A stretch of 64,000 nucleotides of DNA, taken from contig NZ_SRMP01000003.1 in the NCBI RefSeq assembly GCF_005925325.1, positions 501,210 through 565,209 on the forward strand, read 5' to 3'. Source of the DNA: Pedobacter helvus (GTDB taxonomy: Bacteria; Bacteroidota; Bacteroidia; Sphingobacteriales; Sphingobacteriaceae). This document shows positions 35,993 to 44,098 of this stretch, in pieces. The notes under the pieces were generated by a model. It was not told where the DNA came from. It did no database searches and saw only the letters and a program-made list of their open reading frames with translations. How positions within the stretch are numbered: position 1 is the stretch's first letter; the number at the start of each line of letters is the position of its first letter. Both the position numbers and the translations under genes were made by a program.

Positions 35993-36664
35993 TTAAAGTT
36001 TAAGTTTCTGTCCAGGTTTTAAAGCATTTGATTTGAGCCCATTTTTGCCCATGATTGCTTTAACGGTAGTTTTATTTCGCTTGGCAATAATACTTAAATT
36101 ATCACCTTGTTTAACGGTGTAAGTTCTATTGCTTTTTTTCTTTTTAGGTCGATAAACAGGAAGAGGTTCTACCGGTTCGACGTAATCTTCCGGTCGATTG
36201 TCATACTCATAAAGCTCATATTTTTTGATCAACGCAATAACTTGCGAAGCCCAAGTTCTGCTACGAGCATATCCGCCACGTTGTATGCCTTTGGCCCAAG
36301 CCTTAAAATCGTACTGATCGTATTTATCGAAAAGTACATTAAAATAAGTTCGGCTTTTTAAAAAAGTGATGAAATGCACATATGAAGAATCTACCGTTGG
36401 GAAATCTCGGTAGGCAGAGCGAATTTCAGTATTTGAATTTTTACCCTTGAAACCGAAGTGGTTGTTTAGGTAACGGGCAATTTTGCTTTTTCCCGCAGCC
36501 GACTCGTGTATAGCAACTCCCAAAATAATACTTGCAGGAATGTGGTGCTCCTCGGCTAGATCTTGAGCAATATCTGCATACTCTTCAATGTATTCTTCTG
36601 TGGTTTGTGCCCATGCAAATACCGCCTTAATGCACAAAAACGAAAGAAGTAGAAATTTTTTCAT
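35993..36664 (-). CDS. Secreted glucosaminidase with C-terminal LysM domain
   Basis: A 223-residue paralogue of the downstream gene. The signal peptide ends AWAQ, with no lipobox, so it is periplasmic or secreted. The glucosaminidase domain shows HIPASIILGVAIHESAAGKSKIARYLNNHFGFKG with the catalytic-type Glu in IHES, and the C-terminal LysM reads YTVKQGDNLSIIAKRNKTTVKAIMGKNGL. The two genes lie 7 bases apart and probably arose by duplication, one product lipid-anchored and the other soluble. Confidence 0.9.
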   Translation of the reverse strand: MKKFLLLSFLCIKAVFAWAQTTEEYIEEYADIAQDLAEEHHIPASIILGVAIHESAAGKSKIARYLNNHFGFKGKNSNTEIRSAYRDFPTVDSSYVHFITFLKSRTYFNVLFDKYDQYDFKAWAKGIQRGGYARSRTWASQVIALIKKYELYEYDNRPEDYVEPVEPLPVYRPKKKKSNRTYTVKQGDNLSIIAKRNKTTVKAIMGKNGLKSNALKPGQKLKL

Positions 36665-36703
36665 TGTTAAATTGTTTTATTGTAATGTTAGCGGTGCTAA
36701 ATT

Positions 36704-36724
36704 TCAACTGACAATTGCCAACTG
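36704..36724. repeat. Short intergenic repeat of the 'ctgacaattgccaactg' type
   Basis: The gap between the O-methyltransferase and glucosaminidase genes contains AACTGACAATTGCCAACTG, a short palindromic string I associate with dispersed intergenic repeats in Bacteroidetes. Only one copy is seen in the window, so this is a weak call. Confidence 0.3.
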
Positions 36725-36726
36725 AT

Positions 36727-37356
36727 TTATTTTTTTCTGATGACGAATAAGCCGTCTCTAACGGGTAAAATCAATTTTTCTACCCTAGTATCTTCATTTA
36801 TTTTATCGTTAAAAGAACTGATGTTTTTAGTGTCTTTATCTTGAGCATTATTTACAACTTTTCCGCTCCAAAGTACATTGTCCACAATGATCAATCCGCC
36901 GGGGCGAACTTGTTCAAATATCAAGTCATAGTAAGTGCCATTGTTTTTTTTATCTGCATCAATAAAGACCAAATCAAAAGTTTCGTTGATGTTTTTTAAG
37001 CTTTCTTGGGCATCGCCGATGATATAGTTGATTTTGGGATTTAGTGGAGATTTCGCAAAATTATCACGCACCATATCTTCCAGCTCAGCGTTAATATCTA
37101 AAGTATAAATGATGCCATCTTCGGTTAAACCTTCTGCTAAGCATAAAGTAGCGTAACCAGTAAAAGTACCCACTTCTAAGATCCTTTTTGGGGAAATCAT
37201 TTTGCTAAGCATACTTAATACCCGGCCTTGATAATGGCCGCTCAACATGCGTGGCATCAAGACTTTAAGGTTAGTTTCCCTATCAATATGTTGCAACAAT
37301 TGATCTTCGGGTTCGCAATATTTTAATAATAGTTGTTGTAATTCGTCGCTTACCAT
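36727..37356 (-). CDS. SAM-dependent O-methyltransferase, family 3
   Basis: A 209-residue cytosolic enzyme of the catechol/caffeoyl-CoA O-methyltransferase fold. It has the SAM motif LEVGTFTGYATLCLAEGL, the metal-site stretch LVFIDADKKNNGTYYDLI (Asp ligand) and GGLIIVDNVLWSGKV (Asp/Asn ligands). The methyl acceptor is not known. It follows ruvX by 5 bases, so the two are co-transcribed, a neighbour pairing that reflects housekeeping clustering rather than a shared path. Confidence 0.9.
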   Translation of the reverse strand: MVSDELQQLLLKYCEPEDQLLQHIDRETNLKVLMPRMLSGHYQGRVLSMLSKMISPKRILEVGTFTGYATLCLAEGLTEDGIIYTLDINAELEDMVRDNFAKSPLNPKINYIIGDAQESLKNINETFDLVFIDADKKNNGTYYDLIFEQVRPGGLIIVDNVLWSGKVVNNAQDKDTKNISSFNDKINEDTRVEKLILPVRDGLFVIRKK

Positions 37357-37361
37357 TGTGC

Positions 37362-37778
37362 TTATAAACGGTTTTGTTCCATAAAATATTGCAGAATTAT
37401 TGTGGCCGATATGGTGTCTACTCTTTCTTTGTCTCTTCTATCTGTCTTTTTCAATCCACTTTGCATGATAGTGGCATGCGCCATTTTGGAGGTAAAACGC
37501 TCGTCGACCCAATGTTGTGGAATAGCTGGGAAGTTCTTTTTCAAGATGGTAGAAAACCCTTTTACGTGCTGATAGCTTTCTGAAGGTGTGCCGTCCATCT
37601 GTTTTGGTTCACCAAGCACGAAGGCTTCTATTTGTTCTGAAAGCAAGTATTTCTTAATGAACTCTACTACGTCTTTGGGGTGTATGGTATCTAATCCAGT
37701 TGCAATAATTTGCAGTGGATCGGTAACGGCAATACCAATTCTTTTGGTGCCATAATCGAAAGCCATGATACGTGCCAT
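37362..37778 (-). CDS. ruvX: YqgF/RuvX-family nuclease
   Basis: A 138-residue RNase H-like protein with the first-strand motif MAFDYGTKRIGIAVTD, GEPKQMDGTPSE, and VDERFTS, the family's acidic positions. The family is annotated as a putative Holliday junction resolvase and also processes 16S pre-rRNA in some bacteria. ATG at 37776-37778, with a possible second at codon 5. A TATCTTTG -7 box lies only about 6 bases upstream (37784-37791), so the RNA would have almost no leader; no -33 element is visible. Confidence 0.92.
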   Translation of the reverse strand: MARIMAFDYGTKRIGIAVTDPLQIIATGLDTIHPKDVVEFIKKYLLSEQIEAFVLGEPKQMDGTPSESYQHVKGFSTILKKNFPAIPQHWVDERFTSKMAHATIMQSGLKKTDRRDKERVDTISATIILQYFMEQNRL

Positions 37779-37862
37779 GTGGGCAAAGATAGGATTTTAA
37801 AATTGACGAATTACGATTGTTGTAGTGAGGCTTAGAAAAGCGGAGTACCGGAAAATAGTATT

Positions 37863-37932
37863 GATGCAACTGCTTTTCTTAAACAAAAAAAATATTTTTG
37901 TAGCATGATGCAACGTTTTGAAAATCACGTTG
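37863..37932 (+). promoter_or_regulatory. Repeats upstream of the ECF sigma gene, candidate control region
   Basis: GATGCAAC occurs twice (37863-37870 and 37907-37914), and CAACGT (37911-37916) and ACGTTG (37927-37932) form an inverted repeat with a 10-base spacer. This lies 36-105 bases before the sigma factor start and could hold the sigma factor's own promoter or an operator. A TATTTTTG -7-like box is at 37893-37900. Support is by position only. Confidence 0.35.
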
Positions 37933-37967
37933 TCTTTTGAATAGAACGCTTAGAGAACGTTACAAAT

Positions 37968-38519
37968 TTGGAAACAGTTTACATAGACAAGCATGCAGAT
38001 TTAGTAAACGAGTGTCGCAATGGCAGTCGCAAAGCACAATTTGAAATTTACAAGTTGTATGCCACAGCTATGTACAACGTGGCGCTACGAATTGTGAATG
38101 ACGATGCTGAGGCTGAAGATGTTTTGCAGGAAGCCTTTTTGGACGCTTTTAATCGCATCGCAGATTTTAGGCAAGAAACAACTTTTGGTTTGTGGTTAAA
38201 ACAAATCGTGATTAATAGGTCTATCAATTATCTGCGTAAGCGTAAAATGGAAACGGTTAGTGTAGATGAGGTAGATGTGTCAGATGAACCGACACCAGAT
38301 TTGGAAGAAACTCATTTAAAGGTAGAAGCGATAAAAAGTGCAATGGCCGAGCTACCCGATGGCTACAGAGTGGTGTTGAGTTTATACCTTTTTGAGGGGT
38401 ACGACCACGAAGAGATTGCACATATTTTAAAAATAACAGAAAATACATCGCGTACACAGTATATGCGAGCAAAAAGAAAGTTGAATAGTTTATTAGTAAC
38501 GAAAGGAGTAGCAAGATGA
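37968..38519 (+). CDS. ECF-type RNA polymerase sigma factor
   Basis: A 183-residue sigma-70 family member. Region 2 spans about 25-95 (YKLYATAMYNVALRIVNDDAEAEDVLQEAFLDAFNRI, RQETTFGLWLKQIVINRSINYLRKRK) and region 4 about 120-178 (AMAELPDGYRVVLSLYLFEGYDHEEIAHILKITENTSRTQYMRAKRKL). The start is a TTG at 37968: upstream in-frame codons back to a TGA offer no better one. The stop overlaps the start of the next gene by 4 bases (ATGA), coupling it to an anti-sigma-like protein. Confidence 0.93.
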   Translation: METVYIDKHADLVNECRNGSRKAQFEIYKLYATAMYNVALRIVNDDAEAEDVLQEAFLDAFNRIADFRQETTFGLWLKQIVINRSINYLRKRKMETVSVDEVDVSDEPTPDLEETHLKVEAIKSAMAELPDGYRVVLSLYLFEGYDHEEIAHILKITENTSRTQYMRAKRKLNSLLVTKGVAR

Positions 38520-39049
38520 GCAATAAATTAGAGGGGTTTGTAAGAGACAACAAAAGAGAATTTGAAGTAAAAGGTCCATCGGATGCTTTGTGGAGCAAAA
38601 TAGAAGCTGAATTAGATAAAAAAAAGCCAGCTAAAAAAACTTTTAGGATGTACCAATGGATGAGTATTGCCGCCATGTTGCTGCTTACAGTTGGTGTTTA
38701 TTTTGGCTATCAGTATCAGAAAACAAGCACTGAGATTTTGGTGGCTGACATCAACCCTGGAATGGGTAAAAAAGAAGTGAGGTTCACTAGTTTAATAGAA
38801 GAAAAAAGAGACAGCCTGCAAACTTTAGCGGGAGCAGATCCTGAGCTTTATAAACAGTTTATAGCTGATATGAGTAAGTTGGACAACGACTATCAGGAAC
38901 TGAAAAAACAACTACAGACAAGCCCTAATAAAGGTTTGGTGGGCAAAGCGATGATGAAAAATCTGGAAATCCAATTGCAGATGATTAGTCAGCAGCTATA
39001 TATTATCAATCAAGTCAATCAATATAAAAAAGAGGAGAAAACCATTTAG
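38516..39049 (+). CDS. Putative membrane anti-sigma factor
   Basis: A 177-residue protein with a cytosolic N-terminus of about 45 residues, one transmembrane helix (about 48-67, WMSIAAMLLLTVGVYFGYQYQ) and a helical, coiled-coil-prone periplasmic part (LKKQLQTSPNKGLVGKAMMKNLEIQLQMISQQLYIINQV). It lacks the HxxxCxxC zinc motif of common anti-sigmas. The call rests on topology and on the 4-base overlap with the ECF sigma gene. The following gene, 96 bases on, encodes a secreted repeat protein that may be its signal or target. Confidence 0.7.
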   Translation: MSNKLEGFVRDNKREFEVKGPSDALWSKIEAELDKKKPAKKTFRMYQWMSIAAMLLLTVGVYFGYQYQKTSTEILVADINPGMGKKEVRFTSLIEEKRDSLQTLAGADPELYKQFIADMSKLDNDYQELKKQLQTSPNKGLVGKAMMKNLEIQLQMISQQLYIINQVNQYKKEEKTI

Positions 39050-39145
39050 ATCATTATTTCGTTCGACGTCGGTTATAATGTTTTTGAAATAGGTTTGCTC
39101 TAAAAACAAACAAACGAGCAATGAGCTCAAAACAATTTAAAGCAA

Positions 39146-40528
39146 ATGAAAAAAATCATATTTAGCATATCAACCTTAGTTTGGGTTTTTATGCAAGCAA
39201 GCGCACAAGTGGGTGCATTGCCTCCTACACCGCCAACTCCGGCAGTGCCCGCAGTTGAAGCCTACAGTAATAGTGCATCAAATGCTATCACTACCGTAAC
39301 TACAAGTACTAAAACTACGAGAAAAGGAAAAACAGAAGTTGTTTCGGAAAGCTATTCTACAAATTTACAGCAAGGTCAGTATGACGATCCTCAAAGAACA
39401 AAATCTTTCTCTAAGTCTTACGGCATAGGCAGGGGCGATAAAGTGACTATTTCTAATATTTATGGCAACCTTATCTTTAAAACTTGGGATAAGAATGAGG
39501 TAAAAGTAGATGCTGATATTAGAGCTTTTGCCAACTCTGAAGATGAAGCTCAAAAGCTAATCGATAATGTCTCTATCACGAGTTCAAAAAATGGCGACGA
39601 GGCTGTTTTTAAAACCCAAATGGAAAATAGCAACGGCAATTGGGGAAATGGTAGTCGTAATGGAAAAAGATGGCGTAGAGAAGTAAAAATCTTTATGACG
39701 GTTTATTTACCTTCGGGTGTTGCTCTAACTGCTTCTCAGCAGTATGGAAACGTAGAATTACCAGATTTTTCTGGCCCAACAGCACTTAAAGTGCAGTATG
39801 GCAAAATAACTACTGGAGATTTGAACAATGCCAACAATTTTATCTCGGCACAATACACCACTGTTAATTTGCAGAATGTGAACAAAGCAACTATTAAGCA
39901 ACAGTATGGTAGTGGTTTAACCGTAGCTTCTGTAGGAGATTTAAATTTGACCGCTCAGTATGCTACCGTACGTATTGGTGATGTGAAAAGAAATGCAAGC
40001 ATTAGACAGCAATATGGTAGTGGTTTAAGCATCGCTTCGGTAGGAGGTAACTTAGATTTAGATGCGCAGTATGCTTCGGTAAAAGTAGGAGCTATTAAAG
40101 GGGATGCGGGTATCAAAATTCAATATGGTAGTGGTTTGAATATCGAACATGTTGATAACTTAAGTCTTACCGCCCAATATGCCGCAGTCATGGTTGGAAG
40201 ATTAACCGGAAACATGACCGCAAAAGCGCAATATGGCAGTAGATTTTCTGTAGAGAAAGTAGAGGCTAGCAGCAAAATTGTGAATATCGACTCAGAATAT
40301 TTAGGTGTAACTTTAGGTTTTGCTCCAAATTATGGCGGTAGCTTCAACGTTGATACCCAATATGGAAGTTTGAAAACAGGCGAAGGTATAAGCGCTAAAA
40401 GAGTTGGAGATGATGATGAAAGAGGCAGCAGTTCTAGAAAAGATTATACGGGCTCAATAGGAAGGGGTGGTGCATCTAATGTAAAAGTGAGCGTTAGATA
40501 TAGCTCGGCAACTTTTAGAGTTAATTAA
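39146..40528 (+). CDS. Secreted QYG-repeat protein, predicted beta-helix (DUF4097-like)
   Basis: A 460-residue exported protein; the signal peptide ends near ASAQ (residue 21). After a Thr/Ser-rich stretch and a domain opening GDKVTISNIYGNLIFKTWDKNEVKVDADI (as in DUF4097-type beta proteins), residues about 197-413 consist of alternating QYGSGL and AQYAxVxVG units with a period near 22 residues, each likely a turn or two of a beta-helix. The final 45 residues are Gly/Ser/Arg-rich and beta. It follows the sigma/anti-sigma pair. A TAGGTTTG box is at 39090-39097. Confidence 0.75.
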   Translation: MKKIIFSISTLVWVFMQASAQVGALPPTPPTPAVPAVEAYSNSASNAITTVTTSTKTTRKGKTEVVSESYSTNLQQGQYDDPQRTKSFSKSYGIGRGDKVTISNIYGNLIFKTWDKNEVKVDADIRAFANSEDEAQKLIDNVSITSSKNGDEAVFKTQMENSNGNWGNGSRNGKRWRREVKIFMTVYLPSGVALTASQQYGNVELPDFSGPTALKVQYGKITTGDLNNANNFISAQYTTVNLQNVNKATIKQQYGSGLTVASVGDLNLTAQYATVRIGDVKRNASIRQQYGSGLSIASVGGNLDLDAQYASVKVGAIKGDAGIKIQYGSGLNIEHVDNLSLTAQYAAVMVGRLTGNMTAKAQYGSRFSVEKVEASSKIVNIDSEYLGVTLGFAPNYGGSFNVDTQYGSLKTGEGISAKRVGDDDERGSSSRKDYTGSIGRGGASNVKVSVRYSSATFRVN

Positions 40529-40543
40529 AACTATAAGCTAGAT

Positions 40544-40577
40544 AAAAAAGGGATGATCATTTGAACATCCCTTTTTT
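40544..40577. terminator. Bidirectional terminator at the end of the PUL operon
   Basis: A perfect 12-bp stem (AAAAAAGGGATG/CATCCCTTTTTT) with a 10-base loop lies between the convergent QYG-repeat gene (ends 40528) and the AGE epimerase gene (ends 40582). It has good U tracts on both strands. Confidence 0.9.
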
Positions 40578-40581
40578 ATTA

Positions 40582-41757
40582 TTAAATTTTAGCAGGTTCT
40601 GCTACTTTTTCTAATGTATTGTAAACTTGGTACAACGCTCTCGGAATGTGGAAACAGCCTTTCCATTTTCCACCTTTTGCAGGGATAGAAACTTCACCTC
40701 TGCGGTTCAAGTAACCATACCACTCGCCACCATTTTCTGCATCTCTGAAGTTTTTCCAAGTGTAGTTGTGGAGTTTTTCGAACCAAACGGCACATTTTTC
40801 ATTTTGCGTAATGGCGTAACCCTTTGCCATGGTTACCAAAGCTTCTACGTGTACCCACCAAAGTTTTTGATCCCATTCTAATTGTTGTACCGGATGTCCT
40901 TTGATATCTTTGAAGTACAAGATGCCTTCATGTTGTTGATCCCAACCAAACTCTAAAGCAGTAAAGGCAATTTCTAGCGCTTTATCTATTAAAGCTTTGT
41001 CGTTCTTTCTAATAGCTAAGTCCATAATGAACCACATGGCTTCGATAATGTGGCCTGGATTTACCACTCTGCCCTCAAAAGAGTCTGAAAAACTACCATC
41101 ATGATGAACATTTTCTAAAATCAATCCCGATTGCGGTTGGTAGAATACAGACATTACTTCGTGTAAAACCTCATCGATTAAACCATCAATGGTTGATTTA
41201 TCTAGCAAATGTTCCAACTCTAAAGAAAGGTTACACAAAATCATCGGTAACGAAAAGTTCTTTAAATCTCTAGTCCCAGGAAAACCTTTGCTGTATTTGC
41301 CTTTTGGATTGTTTCTTCTCTCTAAAATTCTGTTGAAGGTTTTTAAGGCAATGTCTGCATCTTCATCACTATTGTTGATTTTGCAAAGTGCGCCGAAACC
41401 CATCGAGGCGAAGCAATCTGAAAAAATGTTGTAAGGTTGAACCAATGGTTTTCCTCTTTTAGTGAAAGAAAAATACCAATCACCGTTTTCGTCTCTACCA
41501 TTTTTTCTCATGAAAGATGCGCCCAATTCGGCAATGTCTTTCCATTCTTGTTTGGCTTCTACTTTATCAAAAAGCATCGAATATGTCCAAATTTGACGGC
41601 CTTGCAACCAAGCAAACTTATCGGTATCGTAAACATTTCCTTTGGCATCTAAACAGGTAAAATATCCTCCTGCATCTTTATCTAAAGAGTTTCTGCTCCA
41701 AAAAGGAACAATCTCATTTAGCAATTCGTTCTTGTATATATCTATGTACTTGTTCAT
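40582..41757 (-). CDS. AGE-family N-acylglucosamine 2-epimerase
   Basis: A cytosolic (alpha/alpha)6-barrel enzyme of 391 residues that interconverts N-acylglucosamine and N-acylmannosamine, or epimerises another sugar at C2. Family segments are RQIWTYSMLF, GRVVNPGHIIEAMWFIMD (catalytic His) and WDQKLWWVHVEALVTMAKG (second catalytic His). There is no signal peptide. In Bacteroides sialic-acid loci an AGE enzyme (NanE) makes GlcNAc from ManNAc. Cellobiose and mannose epimerases share the fold, so specificity is open. It is the last gene of the PUL operon, one base after DUF4434. Confidence 0.85.
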   Translation of the reverse strand: MNKYIDIYKNELLNEIVPFWSRNSLDKDAGGYFTCLDAKGNVYDTDKFAWLQGRQIWTYSMLFDKVEAKQEWKDIAELGASFMRKNGRDENGDWYFSFTKRGKPLVQPYNIFSDCFASMGFGALCKINNSDEDADIALKTFNRILERRNNPKGKYSKGFPGTRDLKNFSLPMILCNLSLELEHLLDKSTIDGLIDEVLHEVMSVFYQPQSGLILENVHHDGSFSDSFEGRVVNPGHIIEAMWFIMDLAIRKNDKALIDKALEIAFTALEFGWDQQHEGILYFKDIKGHPVQQLEWDQKLWWVHVEALVTMAKGYAITQNEKCAVWFEKLHNYTWKNFRDAENGGEWYGYLNRRGEVSIPAKGGKWKGCFHIPRALYQVYNTLEKVAEPAKI

Positions 41758-41758
41758 C

Positions 41759-42691
41759 TTATAAAGTCTTTGCGTATTCTTGGTATCTGTTATAAAGGTG
41801 TTGCGCTTGTAAATAAGCCGATTGTGGGCTCATAAAATGTGAGAATTCAAAAGTGATGGCTTTATCGTAACCTGCTTTTCTCGCTGCTTCTAATTTTAGC
41901 CTCAATTTTTCGAACTTAATAGGTAAAAACTTGATGGGCATATCACGGTCGAAGCTTTCAGCATTTGTCCAGCATTGCAAGCCAAATTTATCTGCCATTT
42001 TCTTATTCACTTCAAAGAAATCTTGTAGCTCGTGGTAATCTACGTGGCCATCTTGAAAAGCAACTGCATCGATAGAACCTTTCAATCCTGCAAAAATCTC
42101 CGACCATTCGTCCTCGTGTTCTTTCAATGACACTGCATTTTCTTTAGTTAAGGTAGCTTCTGCAGCCATCACCGCTTTTTTACCATCAATCCAAGGAGAG
42201 ATGAACGTTGGCAAACCGTTGCTTACACCTTTGCATTGCAAGCCCAGCGTATTAAAAGCTTCGGTTGCGCCTTTGGTGCGGCGACTGATTTCCATGCTCA
42301 AATACCAACCTCCGAAGCTTTTGTGGTGTCCGTACTTGGCCCAAACCTCATCGATAACGTAACGGTTAGCATCTATTTCGTGCTGTAAATTTCCTGTATC
42401 CCAGTAGTAGCCGCTATCATACAAACCAAAATAGAATTTCATATCGTGTTCATCCGCCAGTTCTAAATACAGTTCTACCAAATCGATAGGCGGTTCGTAG
42501 CAGCCAAATTTATTTTTCAGGTAGACCGATGGATAGGTGATAAACCTGCGATAACCGCTTCTAATGAGAATTACTGTATCAATCCCCATTGCTTTCATGT
42601 GCGCAAAATCCTTCGCCCATTCTTCTCGTCCCCAGTTTTGGTGTGGGATATCGTGAGAAATCTCATCAATAAAAGTTCCCGTTATTCTCAT
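41759..42691 (-). CDS. DUF4434 family protein, TIM-barrel type, cytosolic
   Basis: A 310-residue protein opening MRITGTFIDEISHDIPHQNWG, then WAKDFAHMKAMGIDTVILIRSG, which is the DUF4434 N-terminal pattern, a TIM-barrel-like family related to glycoside hydrolases. Acidic residues that could be catalytic are in FGGWYLSMEIS and AFQDGHVDYHEL. No signal peptide is present, so it should act in the cytosol with the AGE epimerase, one base away. No activity is established for the family. Confidence 0.82.
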   Translation of the reverse strand: MRITGTFIDEISHDIPHQNWGREEWAKDFAHMKAMGIDTVILIRSGYRRFITYPSVYLKNKFGCYEPPIDLVELYLELADEHDMKFYFGLYDSGYYWDTGNLQHEIDANRYVIDEVWAKYGHHKSFGGWYLSMEISRRTKGATEAFNTLGLQCKGVSNGLPTFISPWIDGKKAVMAAEATLTKENAVSLKEHEDEWSEIFAGLKGSIDAVAFQDGHVDYHELQDFFEVNKKMADKFGLQCWTNAESFDRDMPIKFLPIKFEKLRLKLEAARKAGYDKAITFEFSHFMSPQSAYLQAQHLYNRYQEYAKTL

Positions 42692-42734
42692 TCTTTTTCT
42701 TCTTAATTATGTTGATGTAAGGTCTGTTTCACCA

Positions 42735-43418
42735 TTACAAGTGTTTATTGTCTTTTAAAAATTTTACCCAATCAATGTAGGCTGCGGCTTTTAAATGCAC
42801 ACCATCCATCGTAAATTCTTGTTTCAATACACCTTTATCGTCTTGAAATAGCGGACAGATATCGATGTAAATCACACCTTCTTCTTCGGCCAATGCCTTG
42901 ATTTTTTTATTGAGTGCCGGTACCAAAACATTGCGTTCTTTGGTGTAAGCCTCTTTGGTCATGCTTTCGTTAATAGGCAAGCAACTTTCTACATAAATTT
43001 TGGTTTTTGGCGATTGCTGTTTAATCTTTCTGATGATACGTTTGTAGTTGTACACGCTCACGTCGTGAGGCAGCTTGCGGAACTGGTCGTTAATACCATC
43101 CATGAGGTAAATGGCTTTAGGTTTTGCAGCTACGATTTCATCCATTCTAGCTAAAATGCCGAAAGAGTTATCACCTCCAATACCTCTGTTAACTATTGGG
43201 TATTTGCTATCGGCCAATAATTCTTGCCACTCGGCTCTTTCGGTGATGCTGTTTCCTAAAAAAATTATGGCGTTTTTAGGGATAGGTGTTTTAGCAAAAT
43301 ACTCCATACGCTGTTGATAGTACCAATTGGCGTAGTTGCTATCGATTTTTACGGTTTGTGCTTTTGCTGTGCTGAAAAGTACAGTTGCCGCTATGATAAG
43401 TAAACTTGACTTCTTCAT
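42735..43418 (-). CDS. Secreted SGNH/GDSL esterase, copy 1
   Basis: A 227-residue periplasmic enzyme with a signal peptide ending AKAQ. SGNH blocks: IFLGNSITERAEW (nucleophile Ser in block I, written GNS instead of GDS), NRGIGGD (block II), DGINDQ (block III) and DGVHLK (block V, Asp/His). Such enzymes deacetylate or deacylate glycans. It lies 1 base after its paralogue and is in an operon with SusC/SusD, so sugar O-acyl groups are the likely substrate. Sialate O-acetylesterase (NanS-type) is one possibility. Confidence 0.87.
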   Translation of the reverse strand: MKKSSLLIIAATVLFSTAKAQTVKIDSNYANWYYQQRMEYFAKTPIPKNAIIFLGNSITERAEWQELLADSKYPIVNRGIGGDNSFGILARMDEIVAAKPKAIYLMDGINDQFRKLPHDVSVYNYKRIIRKIKQQSPKTKIYVESCLPINESMTKEAYTKERNVLVPALNKKIKALAEEEGVIYIDICPLFQDDKGVLKQEFTMDGVHLKAAAYIDWVKFLKDNKHL

Positions 43419-43419
43419 C

Positions 43420-44097
43420 CTAAATAACCTTTAATCGTTTCAATTCCTCAGCCCAATACACATACGATGCGTGACGCAAGTGTAAACCGTCTAAACTCAA
43501 TTCCTTTTTTAAACTCCCTTTTTCGTCAGCTAACGCTGGATGTAAGTTGATGTAAAACACACCCATTGCTGCGCAAAGAGCTTCCAGCTTTTGGTTCAAA
43601 TCGTTGATTTTGCTGTTCTTCACCTGGGCGTAAGTTGCTGGCAACATGGCTTCGTTAACCGGCAATAAGCTTTGCATATACAATTTGGTTTTTGGCGACT
43701 GTGTTTTCACCATCACAATCATTCGTTTGAAATTGGCAAGAATTACCTCGTTTGGTGTTCCGCGTTTCATGTCGTTTACACCGCTTAACAGGAATATTTT
43801 CGCAGGTTTCGATTCTAAAACCTCATCTAAACGAGCTAAAATGCCATAAGTTACATCACCACTAATGCCTCTGTTAATGATGTTTTTCTTGCGGATCAGT
43901 TCCTGCCATTTCCCGCCTTCGGTTAAGCTGTTACCTACAAAAGCAATCTCGCCTTTGCGGTTGGGCATCTTCCTAAAAAAATCCAATCGCTGCGTATAGT
44001 GGCTGTTTACGTAGCCACTATCTATCGCAACGGTTTCTTGCGCATTCAGTGAATGAGCAGCAACGACCAAGCAAAATGTATAAATCAATTTCTTCAT
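43420..44097 (-). CDS. Secreted SGNH/GDSL esterase, copy 2
   Basis: A 225-residue paralogue of the downstream gene. Signal peptide ending LNAQ; SGNH blocks are FVGNSLTEGGKW, NRGISGD, LLSGVNDM and DGLHLR. The pair shares length, spacing of motifs and the YxNSHYxQRxxFF-like beginning, pointing to a tandem duplication followed by divergence. Two esterases in one locus may cut acyl groups at different ring positions. It follows the MFS gene by 1 base. Confidence 0.87.
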   Translation of the reverse strand: MKKLIYTFCLVVAAHSLNAQETVAIDSGYVNSHYTQRLDFFRKMPNRKGEIAFVGNSLTEGGKWQELIRKKNIINRGISGDVTYGILARLDEVLESKPAKIFLLSGVNDMKRGTPNEVILANFKRMIVMVKTQSPKTKLYMQSLLPVNEAMLPATYAQVKNSKINDLNQKLEALCAAMGVFYINLHPALADEKGSLKKELSLDGLHLRHASYVYWAEELKRLKVI

Positions 44098-44098
44098 G

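Noticed and set aside
39735..40385. CRISPR-like or tandem DNA repeat array
   Set aside because: The repetition is at protein level inside a long open frame, with synonymous variation and no spacers.
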